Source: Chelatococcus sp. YT9 (GTDB lineage Bacteria; Pseudomonadota; Alphaproteobacteria; Rhizobiales; Beijerinckiaceae). From it: a stretch of 64,000 nt of DNA. A program made the position numbers and the translations under genes. Each line of letters begins with the position of its first letter. The first letter of the stretch is position 1. The notes below the pieces were generated by a model. The model did no database searches, was not told the origin of the DNA, and was given only the letters and a program-made list of their open reading frames with translations. Shown here piece by piece: positions 1 to 9,548 of this stretch. The stretch covers positions 4,100,501 to 4,164,500 of the forward strand of contig NZ_JAHBRW010000001.1 in assembly GCF_018398315.1 (NCBI RefSeq), read 5' to 3'.

Positions 1-660
1 GCGCGAGCCTTGCGCCTGGCGGCACTCCGCGCAGGCGTCACGCTGGTTGAGAATACGCCCGTGGACGGCTTGTCCATGAGGGAGGGCCGCGTTGACGGCG
101 TCAACACGGCCGCCGGCCTCCACGAAGCGGGCAGGGTCGTACTGGCGGCTGGCCCTTGGTCCCGGACCATCCCTGGCCTTCCGGCGGAGGCGCGACCGGC
201 GGTGCGTCCGGTAAAAGGCCAGATGCTGGCGCTCGCGATGGATCCAGCGGCGCCGCTCCTGCGCCATGTGGTCTGGGCGCCTGGCGTCTATCTCGTGCCG
301 CGCCTGGATGGCCGCCTCATTGTCGGCGCGACGGTGGAGGAGAAGGGATTCGATGCGGCGGTCACCGCCGGCGGGCTCTTGTCCCTGCTCCACGCGGCAT
401 GGCGCGCGCTTCCCGGCATAGAGGAGCTGCCGGTTGTCGAGACCTGGGTGGGGCACCGTCCCGGGAGCCGTGATGACGCTCCGATCCTCGGCGCCGGACC
501 GGTCGCAGGGCTCGTCTATGCAACGGGGCACCATCGCAACGGGATCCTGCTGACGCCGATCACGGCCAAGCTGATCAGCGATTTCATCTTGGGCGGCACG
601 ATCGATCCGCTGGCCGAACCGTTTGCCTTCGCCCGCTTCATGCGCGCGGCGGCCGCATGA
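1..660 (+). CDS. thiO: Glycine oxidase ThiO, C-terminal part (5' end outside window)
   Basis: This is the C-terminal part of an FAD-dependent amine oxidase of the DAO family. The frame is open from base 1 and ends at TGA 658-660, so the N-terminal Rossmann motif lies upstream of the window. Near the end the segment TGHHRNGILLTP matches the conserved C-terminal FAD-contact region of ThiO and related glycine oxidases. ThiO oxidises glycine to dehydroglycine (iminoacetate), the C2-N unit used by ThiG for the thiazole ring. The gene order thiO-thiS-thiG-thiE supports this assignment over a generic D-amino-acid oxidase. In this group thiC and a TPP riboswitch usually lie upstream, but neither is visible here. 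Confidence 0.85.
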   Translation, partial: ARALRLAALRAGVTLVENTPVDGLSMREGRVDGVNTAAGLHEAGRVVLAAGPWSRTIPGLPAEARPAVRPVKGQMLALAMDPAAPLLRHVVWAPGVYLVPRLDGRLIVGATVEEKGFDAAVTAGGLLSLLHAAWRALPGIEELPVVETWVGHRPGSRDDAPILGAGPVAGLVYATGHHRNGILLTPITAKLISDFILGGTIDPLAEPFAFARFMRAAAA

Positions 661-769
661 GCGATCCCCACCTGAAAGATCTTGGTTGTCCAGGCCACGG
701 CCTGATTAGGAAGCGGCACGGCGGCGAGACCCTTCGAACTTAAGCCGAGTACCGCTTGGAGTTGAAAAG

Positions 770-976
770 ATGCCTGAACTCATCCGCGTGAATGGCGAGG
801 AAGCCCCCCTCGAGGTGGCAACTGTCGCGGAGCTCGTGGCGAGCCGCGTCGCCCCTGAGGCGCGCGGTATAGCGGTGGCCCTCAACGGCGCCGTTCTCCC
901 CAAAACGAAATGGCCGGAGACGCACCTTGCCGCGGGGGACCGCGTGGAAATCGTGCATGCTCGGCAGGGAGGTTGA
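770..976 (+). CDS. thiS: Sulfur carrier protein ThiS
   Basis: A 68-residue ubiquitin-like protein ending in the Gly-Gly tail (RQGG) that is adenylated and thiocarboxylated to deliver sulfur to ThiG. Length and C-terminus are both typical of ThiS. It starts at ATG 770 behind a weak GAAAAG ribosome site and lies 109 bases after thiO. Only 3 bases separate its stop from the thiG start, so the two are almost certainly co-translated. Confidence 0.93.
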   Translation: MPELIRVNGEEAPLEVATVAELVASRVAPEARGIAVALNGAVLPKTKWPETHLAAGDRVEIVHARQGG

Positions 977-979
977 TCG

Positions 980-1777
980 ATGAACACCCTGTCTCCTGTC
1001 ACGACGACGGACGATCCGCTCGTTATCGCCGGCCGCCGATTCGAGTCGCGCCTCTTTCTAGGGACAGCCGGTTATCCTAATCAGCAGGTCATGCTCGATG
1101 CGGTGGCCGCAAGCGGCTCGCAGTTTGTCACCGCTTCGGTGCGGCGAATCAGTCTCGACGGCTATGAGGAAAGCCTCATCGACGTATTGGGAGACCGGGT
1201 CGGATTTCTTCCCAACACGGCCGGCTGTCAGACCGCGCGCGACGCCATACTCACAGCGGAACTCGGGCGTGAAGCGCTCGAAACCGACTGGGTGAAACTG
1301 GAGATCATCGGGGACCGCGAGCTGCAATATCCGGATGTCGAGGAACTTTTGATCGCGACCGCCGAACTGACCGCCAAGGGCTTTATCGTGCTCCCCTATT
1401 GCACCGAAGACCCGGTCGCCTGTCGTAAGCTCGCGGATGCCGGCGCCGCCGCCGTGATGCCGCTCGGCTCCCCGATCGGCTCAGGCCTTGGTATTTCCAA
1501 CCCCCATCTCATCGAACTCGTCTGCAGCCGCAGCCCCGTACCAGTCGTGCTCGACGCCGGCATCGGCACCGCCTCGGATGCTGCCTTTGCCATGGAACTC
1601 GGCTGTTCGGCCGTCCTGCTCAACACCGCCGTTTCCCGGGCGGACGACCCGATCAGGATGGCCCGCGCCATGCGCTATGCGGTGGAGGCGGGGCGGCTTG
1701 CGCATCTCGCCGGGCGGATCCCGCGCCGTCGTTATGCCGAACCATCGAGCCCGCAGTTGGGGCTTGTGGAGAGCTGA
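980..1777 (+). CDS. thiG: Thiazole synthase ThiG
   Basis: A 265-residue TIM-barrel enzyme that condenses 1-deoxy-D-xylulose 5-phosphate, dehydroglycine and ThiS thiocarboxylate into the thiazole phosphate carboxylate. Family landmarks are visible: [10 protein letters not shown] near residue 27, [11 protein letters not shown] near 75, WVKLEIIGD containing the Schiff-base lysine, [10 protein letters not shown], and [13 protein letters not shown] with a phosphate-binding loop. Length is normal. The stop codon overlaps the thiE start by one base (TGATG at 1775-1779), which indicates translational coupling. Confidence 0.96.
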   Translation: MNTLSPVTTTDDPLVIAGRRFESRLFLGTAGYPNQQVMLDAVAASGSQFVTASVRRISLDGYEESLIDVLGDRVGFLPNTAGCQTARDAILTAELGREALETDWVKLEIIGDRELQYPDVEELLIATAELTAKGFIVLPYCTEDPVACRKLADAGAAAVMPLGSPIGSGLGISNPHLIELVCSRSPVPVVLDAGIGTASDAAFAMELGCSAVLLNTAVSRADDPIRMARAMRYAVEAGRLAHLAGRIPRRRYAEPSSPQLGLVES

Positions 1778-2400
1778 TGCTACCGCAGCCGCCCTTGCTG
1801 GTGGTGAGCGATCGCGCGCAGGCCTCACGGCCGCTTCCCGAGATCGCGGCGGCTGCCTTCGCCGGCGGCTGCCGGTGGTTCAGCCTGCGCGAAAAGGACT
1901 TACCCGAAGATGCTCAAGTAACACTTCTGCGCGCGATCAAGGCTGAGGCCGAGCCGTTCGGGGCTGTTGTCACCGTTCACGGGGCGCCCGCGGCGGCCGG
2001 AGCGGCGAATGTCGGGCTCCATCTCGGCGCCGCCGGTGATGCCCGAGCCGCACGCGCGCGGCTCGGCCTCGATGCGCTTATCGGCCAGTCGGTGCATAGC
2101 CCTGCGGAAGCCGCCGCGGCGTCGTCCACGGCATTGGACTACCTGGTGGCAGGGCCTGCCTTTCTGACCACGAGCAAGCCGGGTTACGGGCCGGCGCTCG
2201 GCCCGGATGGGCTCGCCGCGATCGTGGCAGCGAGCTCTCTACCGGTGATCGCCATCGGCGGAATCGATACCGCCGCAATCCCTGTCTGCCGTCGGGCCGG
2301 TATCGCGGGCATCGCCGTCATGGGCGGCGTCATGCGGGCAGCGGACCCCGCGGCCCTGGTCAACGACCTCGTCAAGGCCTGGAACAGCACCGCGCCGTAG
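1777..2400 (+). CDS. thiE: Thiamine phosphate synthase ThiE
   Basis: A 207-residue TIM-barrel enzyme joining HMP pyrophosphate to thiazole phosphate to give thiamine phosphate. Visible family features are the substrate loop GPAFLTTSKPGYGPALG, the phosphate motif VIAIGGI, and GIAVMGGVMRA near the C-terminus. It is somewhat diverged at the N-terminus (LREKDLPE in place of the usual LR-KD/E pattern), as is common for the second ThiE-type proteins of alphaproteobacteria. A regulatory TenI-like role is therefore possible, but the operon position favours ThiE. It is the last gene of the thi operon here. Confidence 0.85.
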   Translation: MLPQPPLLVVSDRAQASRPLPEIAAAAFAGGCRWFSLREKDLPEDAQVTLLRAIKAEAEPFGAVVTVHGAPAAAGAANVGLHLGAAGDARAARARLGLDALIGQSVHSPAEAAAASSTALDYLVAGPAFLTTSKPGYGPALGPDGLAAIVAASSLPVIAIGGIDTAAIPVCRRAGIAGIAVMGGVMRAADPAALVNDLVKAWNSTAP

Positions 2401-2517
2401 CGAGCCTTGCGGACCGACGTTGTCCCTCCGGCGCATCGTGCGTTCATAGATCCCTTTCGGGCTGCTATGCGGCCCGCCGGAGATGACACGGAGCCTGATG
2501 CGCCAAGGCGGTGTGTC

Positions 2518-2550
2518 ATCCCCGGCGTCGCGTAGCGACGGGAAGGGGAT
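2518..2550. repeat. Compound inverted repeat in thiE/queF convergent gap
   Basis: An outer 6-bp stem ATCCCC (2518-2523)/GGGGAT (2545-2550) encloses an inner 6-bp stem CGTCGC (2526-2531)/GCGACG (2535-2540). It sits between two convergent genes and has no T-tract. It resembles the short palindromic REP-type elements scattered in rhizobial intergenic DNA. No second copy with the same sequence was seen in the window. Confidence 0.4.
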
Positions 2551-2603
2551 TCATCCCGAGGGCCAACGTGCCACGATGCTTGGGGGAAGCTCCTGCCACG
2601 GGT

Positions 2604-3068
2604 CTATCCCCGCGCGCGGTAGGGCGGCACGCCCTGGTCGGGCAGGAACAAGCCATCGGGCGGGGCGCCGGTCTGCCAGAAGACGTCGATCGGGATGCCG
2701 CCGCGCGGGTACCAATAACCGCCGATCCGCAGCCACACGGGCTCAAGGAGCGCTGCGAGGCGCAGCCCGATCGAGACGGTGCAGTCCTCATGGAAGGCGC
2801 CATGGTTGCGGAAGGCGTGGAGATAGAGCTTCAGGGACTTTGATTCCACGAGCCACTCGCCCGGCACATAGTCGATCACGAGAATGCCAAAATCCGGCTG
2901 GCCGGTGACCGGGCAGAGAGACGTGAATTCCGGGCAGGTGAAGCGCGCGACATAGCGCGTGCCGGCCTGCGGATTGGGCACCCGATCGAGCTCCGCCTCA
3001 TCGGGAGATGCGGGGAGGGCGGTGGGCTTGCCCAGTTGCAAGTTTGCAGGCTTGAGGTCGCTTGTCAT
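2604..3068 (-). CDS. queF: NADPH-dependent 7-cyano-7-deazaguanine reductase QueF
   Basis: A 154-residue unimodular (type I) QueF reducing preQ0 to preQ1 in queuosine biosynthesis. The nucleophilic cysteine C52 lies in [14 protein letters not shown] with the assisting aspartate D59, and the NADPH-binding E(S)KS-L-LY motif follows at [10 protein letters not shown] with the downstream FRNHGAFHE signature. Length matches the short type I class. It reads away from eno. No preQ1 riboswitch was recognised in the 200-base leader. Confidence 0.96.
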   Translation of the reverse strand: MTSDLKPANLQLGKPTALPASPDEAELDRVPNPQAGTRYVARFTCPEFTSLCPVTGQPDFGILVIDYVPGEWLVESKSLKLYLHAFRNHGAFHEDCTVSIGLRLAALLEPVWLRIGGYWYPRGGIPIDVFWQTGAPPDGLFLPDQGVPPYRARG

Positions 3069-3081
3069 CTCGGTGTCATCC

Positions 3082-4556
<1,475 letters not shown>

Positions 4557-4585
4557 TCCCACCGCGACAGCTTCGGAACCCAGAC

Positions 4586-4615
4586 AATGGCCGGGTAACT
4601 CCCGGCCATTTTTTT
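4586..4615 (+). terminator. Rho-independent terminator of eno
   Basis: A 10-bp perfect stem AATGGCCGGG/CCCGGCCATT with a 5-base loop (4596-4600) runs straight into a T-tract (4609-4615), 29 bases after the eno stop codon. Confidence 0.92.
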
Positions 4616-4644
4616 CACGCATGACAGGTGACAACCCCGGCGTT

Positions 4645-4659
4645 CTAACCGCTTTTTAA
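4645..4659 (+). promoter_or_regulatory. CtrA-like box upstream of the FtsB-like gene
   Basis: CTAA-N7-TTAA (4645-4648 and 4656-4659) differs at one base from the alphaproteobacterial CtrA consensus TTAA-N7-TTAA, with CC after the second half-site. It lies 24 bases before the start codon of a division gene. This is read by eye and short enough to occur by chance. Confidence 0.3.
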
Positions 4660-4682
4660 CCACGAGCGAGCATCATCACCGT

Positions 4683-5057
4683 ATGGTAGTTCGCAAACGT
4701 CGCCGTGCTGTCCTCATTCCCCTCGCGCTCTATGCGATATCGAGCGCTATCGTGGGATATTTCGTCTTCCACGCGCACCACGGCGCGCGTGGCCTTGAAG
4801 CCAAACGTGAGCTGAAGCGCGAGAAGTTCGAGTTGACGGAGGAGCTCACAGCCCTGAAGGCAGAGAGAGCCTCCTGGGAGAAGCGCGCCTCGATGCTGCG
4901 ATCCGACACGATCGACTATGACGTGCTCGACGGCCAGGTCCGCCAGACGCTCGGATTTGTGCATAAAAACGAAGTCGTTATACTACTTAATGCTGAGGCA
5001 GAAGGGGGCTCGAAATCCTTCGCGTCGCCTGTCACGCGTGGGTCGTCACCCCCTTAA
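4683..5057 (+). CDS. FtsB/DivIC-like septum formation initiator protein
   Basis: A 124-residue bitopic membrane protein: basic N-terminus (VRKRRRA), one membrane span at about residues 9-29, then a charged coiled coil (about 36-70) and a short C-terminal part with the FtsB-like RQTLGFVHKNEVVIL segment. FtsB-type proteins bridge FtsL and FtsQ in the divisome. The position between eno and pdhA is the conserved location of this family in alphaproteobacteria. It starts at ATG 4683, following the eno terminator, so it should have its own promoter. Confidence 0.85.
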   Translation: MVVRKRRRAVLIPLALYAISSAIVGYFVFHAHHGARGLEAKRELKREKFELTEELTALKAERASWEKRASMLRSDTIDYDVLDGQVRQTLGFVHKNEVVILLNAEAEGGSKSFASPVTRGSSPP

Positions 5058-5073
5058 CCGAAAATCGGTTAAG
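5053..5073. repeat. Perfect 9-bp inverted repeat at the end of the FtsB-like gene
   Basis: CTTAACCGA (5053-5061) and TCGGTTAAG (5065-5073) are exact reverse complements with a 3-base loop and span the stop codon. The following bases are A-rich rather than T-rich, so it is not a forward terminator. Each arm contains TTAACC, a CtrA half-site-like sequence, and AT-rich DNA before pdhA (5074-5150) follows. It could be an operator of the pdh promoter. Confidence 0.35.
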
Positions 5074-5200
5074 CTAAAAAAGACGCGCGTTTTCAGGCTG
5101 TTAGTTGCAGTTGTATCTAATATTTATACGGTTTGGGGCTCGCCAATAGCGCGGGGGTACGTTACATATTCTCCCAAGAACTCGCTTCGGGAGGATGCTG

Positions 5201-6325
5201 ATGTCCCTAGCTGCTCGAAAATCTTCGCGCTCGGACGCCAAGATTGACTCCGTGACCTCAGACGCCGCCGGAACTCGCCGCGGCAGCCGCGCCACCAAGG
5301 CGCCGGCCAAGAAGACAGCCACCACAGCGCGCAATTCCGCCAGGGCAGGCTCCACATCTCCAGCTGATTTCACCAAGGACCAGGACCTCGCTGCTTTCCG
5401 CGAGATGCTCCTTATCCGCCGCTTCGAGGAAAAGGCCGGCCAGATGTACGGCATGGGCCTGATCGGCGGCTTCTGTCACCTCTACATCGGCCAGGAAGCC
5501 GTCGTGGTCGGCATGCAGGCCGCCTCGAAGGAAGGCGACCAGGTCATCACCGGCTATCGTGACCACGGCCACATGTTGGCCGCTGGCATGGATGCCAAGG
5601 GCGTCATGGCCGAGCTCACCGGCCGCCGCGGAGGCTACTCCAAGGGCAAAGGTGGCTCGATGCACATGTTCTCCAAGGAGAAGAACTTCTACGGTGGCCA
5701 TGGCATCGTCGGCGCGCAGGTGTCGCTCGGCACCGGGCTCGCCTTCGCCAATCGCTACCGGAACGAAAAGCGCGTTAGCCTGACCTACTTCGGTGATGGT
5801 GCCGCCAACCAGGGGCAGGTCTACGAGAGCTTCAACATGGCGGAGCTGTGGAAGCTCCCCGTTGTCTATGTCATCGAGAACAATCGCTATGCGATGGGCA
5901 CCTCGGTGGCGCGCTCCTCAGCTCAGACGGATTTCTCGAAGCGAGGCTCCTCGTTCAATATCCCCGGCGAGCAGGTGGACGGCATGGATGTGCGCGCGGT
6001 CAAGGCGGCCGGCGAGCGCGCCATGGAATGGGCTCGCGCCGGCAACGGCCCCTATATCCTCGAGATGCAGACCTACCGCTATCGCGGCCACTCCATGTCC
6101 GACCCGGCAAAGTACCGGTCCAAGGACGAAGTGCAGCGGATGCGCGAGGAGCATGATCCGATCGAGCAGGTACGCCGCAGGCTCCTGAACGATTGGAAAG
6201 TCCCGGAAGACGAATTGAAGGCAGTCGACGCGCAGGTGCGCGAGATCGTCAACGAGGCAGCAGACTTCGCGACCCACGACCCGGAACCCGATCCGTCCGA
6301 GCTCTGGACAGATGTCCTGAAGTAG
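5201..6325 (+). CDS. pdhA: Pyruvate dehydrogenase E1 component, alpha subunit
   Basis: The thiamine-diphosphate-binding subunit that decarboxylates pyruvate in the PDH complex. After a low-complexity Lys/Ala/Thr-rich N-terminal extension of about 60 residues comes the E1-alpha domain: [27 protein letters not shown], the TDP motif beginning [12 protein letters not shown] and ending NNRYAMGT, and the phosphorylation-loop-like [12 protein letters not shown] chose ATG 5201 (374 residues) because GGGAGG ends 6 bases before it. ATG 5195 abuts the same ribosome site with no spacing. It is the first gene of pdhA-pdhB-pdhC-lpd, and the AT-rich 5074-5190 stretch probably holds the operon promoter. Confidence 0.96.
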   Translation: MSLAARKSSRSDAKIDSVTSDAAGTRRGSRATKAPAKKTATTARNSARAGSTSPADFTKDQDLAAFREMLLIRRFEEKAGQMYGMGLIGGFCHLYIGQEAVVVGMQAASKEGDQVITGYRDHGHMLAAGMDAKGVMAELTGRRGGYSKGKGGSMHMFSKEKNFYGGHGIVGAQVSLGTGLAFANRYRNEKRVSLTYFGDGAANQGQVYESFNMAELWKLPVVYVIENNRYAMGTSVARSSAQTDFSKRGSSFNIPGEQVDGMDVRAVKAAGERAMEWARAGNGPYILEMQTYRYRGHSMSDPAKYRSKDEVQRMREEHDPIEQVRRRLLNDWKVPEDELKAVDAQVREIVNEAADFATHDPEPDPSELWTDVLK

Positions 6326-6411
6326 TCCGTCGGGGATCAAGTCCGTCCCGGCGCATCCGCGTCGGCCGGCCGCCTCGAAGCGCCCTCAGACCGTTCGCGA
6401 AAGTCCAGACC

Positions 6412-7833
6412 ATGCCCATCGACGTATTGATGCCCGCCCTTTCCCCGACCATGGAAAGCGGCAAACTGTCTAAATGGCTTAAAAAAGAAGGCGATAGCGT
6501 CCGCTCCGGCGACGTGCTCGCAGAGATCGAGACGGACAAGGCCACCATGGAGGTGGAAGCCGTCGACGAGGGTACGCTCGCCAAGATCCTCATCCCCGAG
6601 GGAAGCGAGGATGTGGCCGTCAACACGCCGATCGCCCTTATTGCCGGCGAGGGTGAGGATGTCTCTGCCGCGTCCGCGGCGAAGCCCGCCGATGCGCCAA
6701 GGCCGTCACCGGACGAATCGACCAGCGAAGCCGCGGCGCGCGAGATGAAGGCGCCCGAGGCGCCCAAGCCTGCCTCGCCTGCGCCCTCGGCCGTGTCCGT
6801 GCCGCCGCAGCCAAAGGCTCAGCCCGATCCGGAAGTGCCCGAGGGCACCGAATTCGTCCAGATGACCGTTCGCGAGGCTTTGCGCGACGCGATGGCAGAA
6901 GAGATGCGCCGCGACGAGGCGGTCTTCGTGATGGGCGAGGAAGTCGCGGAATACCAGGGCGCCTACAAGGTGACCCAGGGTCTCCTGCAGGAGTTTACCG
7001 CCCGGCGCGTCGTCGACACGCCGATCACCGAACATGGCTTCGCCGGTCTCGGTGTTGGCGCAGCCTTCACAGGCCTCAAGCCCATCGTCGAGTTCATGAC
7101 CTTCAACTTCGCCATGCAGGCGATCGATCAGATCATCAACTCGGCCGCGAAGACGCTCTATATGTCCGGGGGCCAGCTCGGCTGTCCGATCGTCTTCCGC
7201 GGCCCGAACGGCGCGGCCGCCCGTGTTGCCGCCCAGCACAGCCAGGACTACGCCTCCTGGTACAGCCATATTCCCGGCCTGACGGTGATCGCGCCCTATA
7301 GCGCCGCCGACGCCAAGGGCCTCCTCAAGGCGGCTATCCGGAACCCCAATCCGGTGATCTTCCTCGAGAACGAAATCCTCTACGGCCATTCCTTCCCGGT
7401 GCCGAAGCTCGACGACTACGTCCTGCCGATCGGCAAGGCGCGTATCGTGCGCGAAGGCGCCGACGTCACCATCGTGTCCTGGTCGATCGGAATGACCTAC
7501 GCCTTGAAGGCTGCCGAGGAACTGGCGGGCGAAGGCATCAATGCCGAAGTGATCGACCTCAGGACGATCCGGCCGATGGATACCGAGACCATTGTCACTT
7601 CCGTGAAGAAGACCGGCCGTCTGGTCACCGTCGAGGAAGGTTGGCAGCAATCGGGCGTCGGCGCTGAGATCGCGGCGCGCGTCATGACGGAAGCCTTCGA
7701 CTATCTCGACGCTCCGGTCGCGCGCGTGTCGGCCAAAGACGTGCCGATGCCCTATGCCGCCAATCTCGAGAAGCTTGCGCTGCCGTCGGTCGCCGAGGTT
7801 ATCGAGGCGGTCAAGGCTGTCACCTACCGGTGA
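6412..7833 (+). CDS. pdhB: Pyruvate dehydrogenase E1 component, beta subunit with N-terminal lipoyl domain
   Basis: A 473-residue protein. Residues 1-80 form a lipoyl domain ([16 protein letters not shown], lipoyl-lysine motif [12 protein letters not shown]), residues about 85-140 a Pro/Ala-rich linker, and the remainder the E1-beta domain ([63 protein letters not shown]). A lipoyl domain on E1-beta is a known feature of many rhizobial PDH complexes. ATG 6412 aligns with the lipoyl-domain start, and the upstream in-frame extension looks like read-through of intergenic DNA. Confidence 0.97.
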   Translation: MPIDVLMPALSPTMESGKLSKWLKKEGDSVRSGDVLAEIETDKATMEVEAVDEGTLAKILIPEGSEDVAVNTPIALIAGEGEDVSAASAAKPADAPRPSPDESTSEAAAREMKAPEAPKPASPAPSAVSVPPQPKAQPDPEVPEGTEFVQMTVREALRDAMAEEMRRDEAVFVMGEEVAEYQGAYKVTQGLLQEFTARRVVDTPITEHGFAGLGVGAAFTGLKPIVEFMTFNFAMQAIDQIINSAAKTLYMSGGQLGCPIVFRGPNGAAARVAAQHSQDYASWYSHIPGLTVIAPYSAADAKGLLKAAIRNPNPVIFLENEILYGHSFPVPKLDDYVLPIGKARIVREGADVTIVSWSIGMTYALKAAEELAGEGINAEVIDLRTIRPMDTETIVTSVKKTGRLVTVEEGWQQSGVGAEIAARVMTEAFDYLDAPVARVSAKDVPMPYAANLEKLALPSVAEVIEAVKAVTYR

Positions 7834-7865
7834 GCCGCCGTGGCAGGCGATGCCTCCCGTTTCAT

Positions 7866-7889
7866 CCACCCCGGTTCCACCCGGGGTGG
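7866..7889. repeat. Hairpin in pdhB-pdhC gap
   Basis: A 9-bp perfect stem CCACCCCGG/CCGGGGTGG with a 6-base loop (7875-7880) and no T-tract. It lies in the 163-base gap between pdhB and pdhC and may be an mRNA processing or stability element. Confidence 0.5.
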
Positions 7890-7996
7890 GAAGCCTGCAG
7901 GGCGCCTGACAATGCTCGCGCTACTCCACCCTCTTGAGGCCGCGCTGGGTGCATGACCGCTGACATGCCGGCCTACTGGTTTTTGAGGAAACGACC

Positions 7997-9427
7997 ATGC
8001 CCGCCAATATCCTGATGCCAGCATTGTCGCCCACGATGGAGAAGGGCAACCTCGCCAAGTGGCTGAAGAAGGAAGGCGACAAGGTCTCGTCCGGTGATGT
8101 GCTCGCCGAGATCGAGACCGATAAAGCGACCATGGAGGTCGAGGCGGTCGACGAGGGCATCCTCGCCAAGATCGTCGTGCCTGAAGGCACAGCCGACGTG
8201 CCTGTGAACGAGCTCATCGCGGTCATCGCCAGTGACGGCGAGGACCCTAAGGAAGTCGCCGCCGGCGCCGGCAAGGGTGGAGCAGCCGCTGCGCCCGCGA
8301 AGAGCGAGGCCCCACAGACTGAACAGCCGGCCAAGGCGCCGGCAGCTGCCGAGGCCAAGCCTGCGGAAGCCAGACCTGCGGAAGCCAAGTCTGCCGAAGC
8401 CAAGTCTGCCGAAGCCAAGTCTGATGCTGCAGTGACCTCCGCGCCGCAACCGGTCGCGAAGCCGGCGGGCGAGGGGGGGCGGGTATTCGCCTCCCCACTC
8501 GCCAAGCGTCTTGCCCGGGACGGCGGCATCGACATTGCGGCTATCGCCGGCTCGGGCCCGCATGGCCGTGTCGTCGAGCGCGACGTGAAGGCCGCCCTTG
8601 CCGGGGGTGCGGCCAAGCCGGCGCCGGCGGCCGCTGCGCCCGCAGCTCAGGCACCGAAGACGGCCGCCACGCCGCTCGCGGCCGGCATGGCCGACGAGCA
8701 GGTCAAGAAGCTGTTCGAACCCGGCAGCTTCGAGGAGATCCCGCACGATTCGATGCGCAAGACCATCGCGCGCCGGCTGACCGAGTCCAAGCAGACGATC
8801 CCGCATTTCTACCTGTCGGTCGATTGCGAGCTCGATGCGCTGCTCGCCTTGCGGGAGCAGATCAACGCCGCAGCGCCGAAGGACGGCGAGGGCAAGCCTG
8901 CTTACAAGGTCTCGGTCAACGACTTCGTCATCAAGGCCCTTGCCGTGTCGCTCATACGCGTCCCGGACGCCAATGTCTCTTGGACGGACAGCGCCATGCT
9001 GCGCCACAAGCATGCGGATGTCGGTGTGGCCGTCGCGATTCCGGGCGGCCTCATCACGCCGGTGGTGCGCAAGGCGGAAACGAAGACGCTGTCCACCATC
9101 TCCAACGAGATGAAGGATTATGCGGCGCGCGCCCGCACCCGCAAGCTGAAGCCCGAGGAATACCAGGGCGGCTCCACGGCCGTGTCCAACCTCGGCATGT
9201 TTGGCATCAAGGACTTCTCCGCGGTCATCAATCCGCCCCACGCGACGATCCTCGCGGTGGGCGCCGGTGAGAAGCGCGTCGTGGTGAAGAACAATGCGCC
9301 AGCCATCGCCACGGTGATGACCGTGACCCTGTCGACCGATCACCGCGCCGTCGATGGTGCGCTGGGGGCGGAACTCATCTCCGCCTTCAAGCAGCTCATC
9401 GAGAACCCGATGGGAATGCTGGTGTAA
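7997..9427 (+). CDS. pdhC: Dihydrolipoamide acetyltransferase, E2 of pyruvate dehydrogenase
   Basis: A 476-residue E2 core subunit. It has one lipoyl domain (residues 1-80, [12 protein letters not shown]), an Ala/Pro/Lys-rich linker with a pentapeptide repeat, a peripheral-subunit-binding domain ([29 protein letters not shown] split across about 158-190), a second linker, and the catalytic acetyltransferase domain ending with the active-site [13 protein letters not shown]. It transfers the acetyl group from lipoate to CoA and forms the structural core binding E1 and E3. The start ATG 7997 lies behind GAGGAAACG. Confidence 0.97.
   Translation: MPANILMPALSPTMEKGNLAKWLKKEGDKVSSGDVLAEIETDKATMEVEAVDEGILAKIVVPEGTADVPVNELIAVIASDGEDPKEVAAGAGKGGAAAAPAKSEAPQTEQPAKAPAAAEAKPAEARPAEAKSAEAKSAEAKSDAAVTSAPQPVAKPAGEGGRVFASPLAKRLARDGGIDIAAIAGSGPHGRVVERDVKAALAGGAAKPAPAAAAPAAQAPKTAATPLAAGMADEQVKKLFEPGSFEEIPHDSMRKTIARRLTESKQTIPHFYLSVDCELDALLALREQINAAAPKDGEGKPAYKVSVNDFVIKALAVSLIRVPDANVSWTDSAMLRHKHADVGVAVAIPGGLITPVVRKAETKTLSTISNEMKDYAARARTRKLKPEEYQGGSTAVSNLGMFGIKDFSAVINPPHATILAVGAGEKRVVVKNNAPAIATVMTVTLSTDHRAVDGALGAELISAFKQLIENPMGMLV
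8348..8422 (+). repeat. Five 15-base tandem repeats in the pdhC linker
   Basis: Five consecutive 15-base units encode [20 protein letters not shown] and AEAKS. The last two units are identical at the DNA level, which suggests recent slippage. They lie in the flexible linker after the lipoyl domain, where length variation is tolerated. Confidence 0.9.
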
Positions 9428-9444
9428 CGCCGCGTTACGCCGTC

Positions 9445-9468
9445 ATGGCCGGGCGTGGGCCCGGCCAT
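9445..9468. repeat. Hairpin in pdhC-lpd gap (first)
   Basis: A 10-bp perfect stem ATGGCCGGGC/GCCCGGCCAT with a 4-base loop. It resembles the GGCCGGG...CCCGGCC palindromes common between rhizobial genes. No T-tract follows. Confidence 0.5.
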
Positions 9469-9501
9469 CGCGAGACTTTGTGGCACAGCCTTTTCGATCG
9501 C

Positions 9502-9529
9502 GATGACCGGCGGCGACAGCCCGGTCATC
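9502..9529. repeat. Hairpin in pdhC-lpd gap (second)
   Basis: A 9-bp perfect stem GATGACCGG/CCGGTCATC with a 10-base loop, ending 19 bases before the lpd start codon. It could affect lpd translation or protect mRNA ends. Confidence 0.45.
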
Positions 9530-9548
9530 ACAGAGAGAGTGAGCGTCA

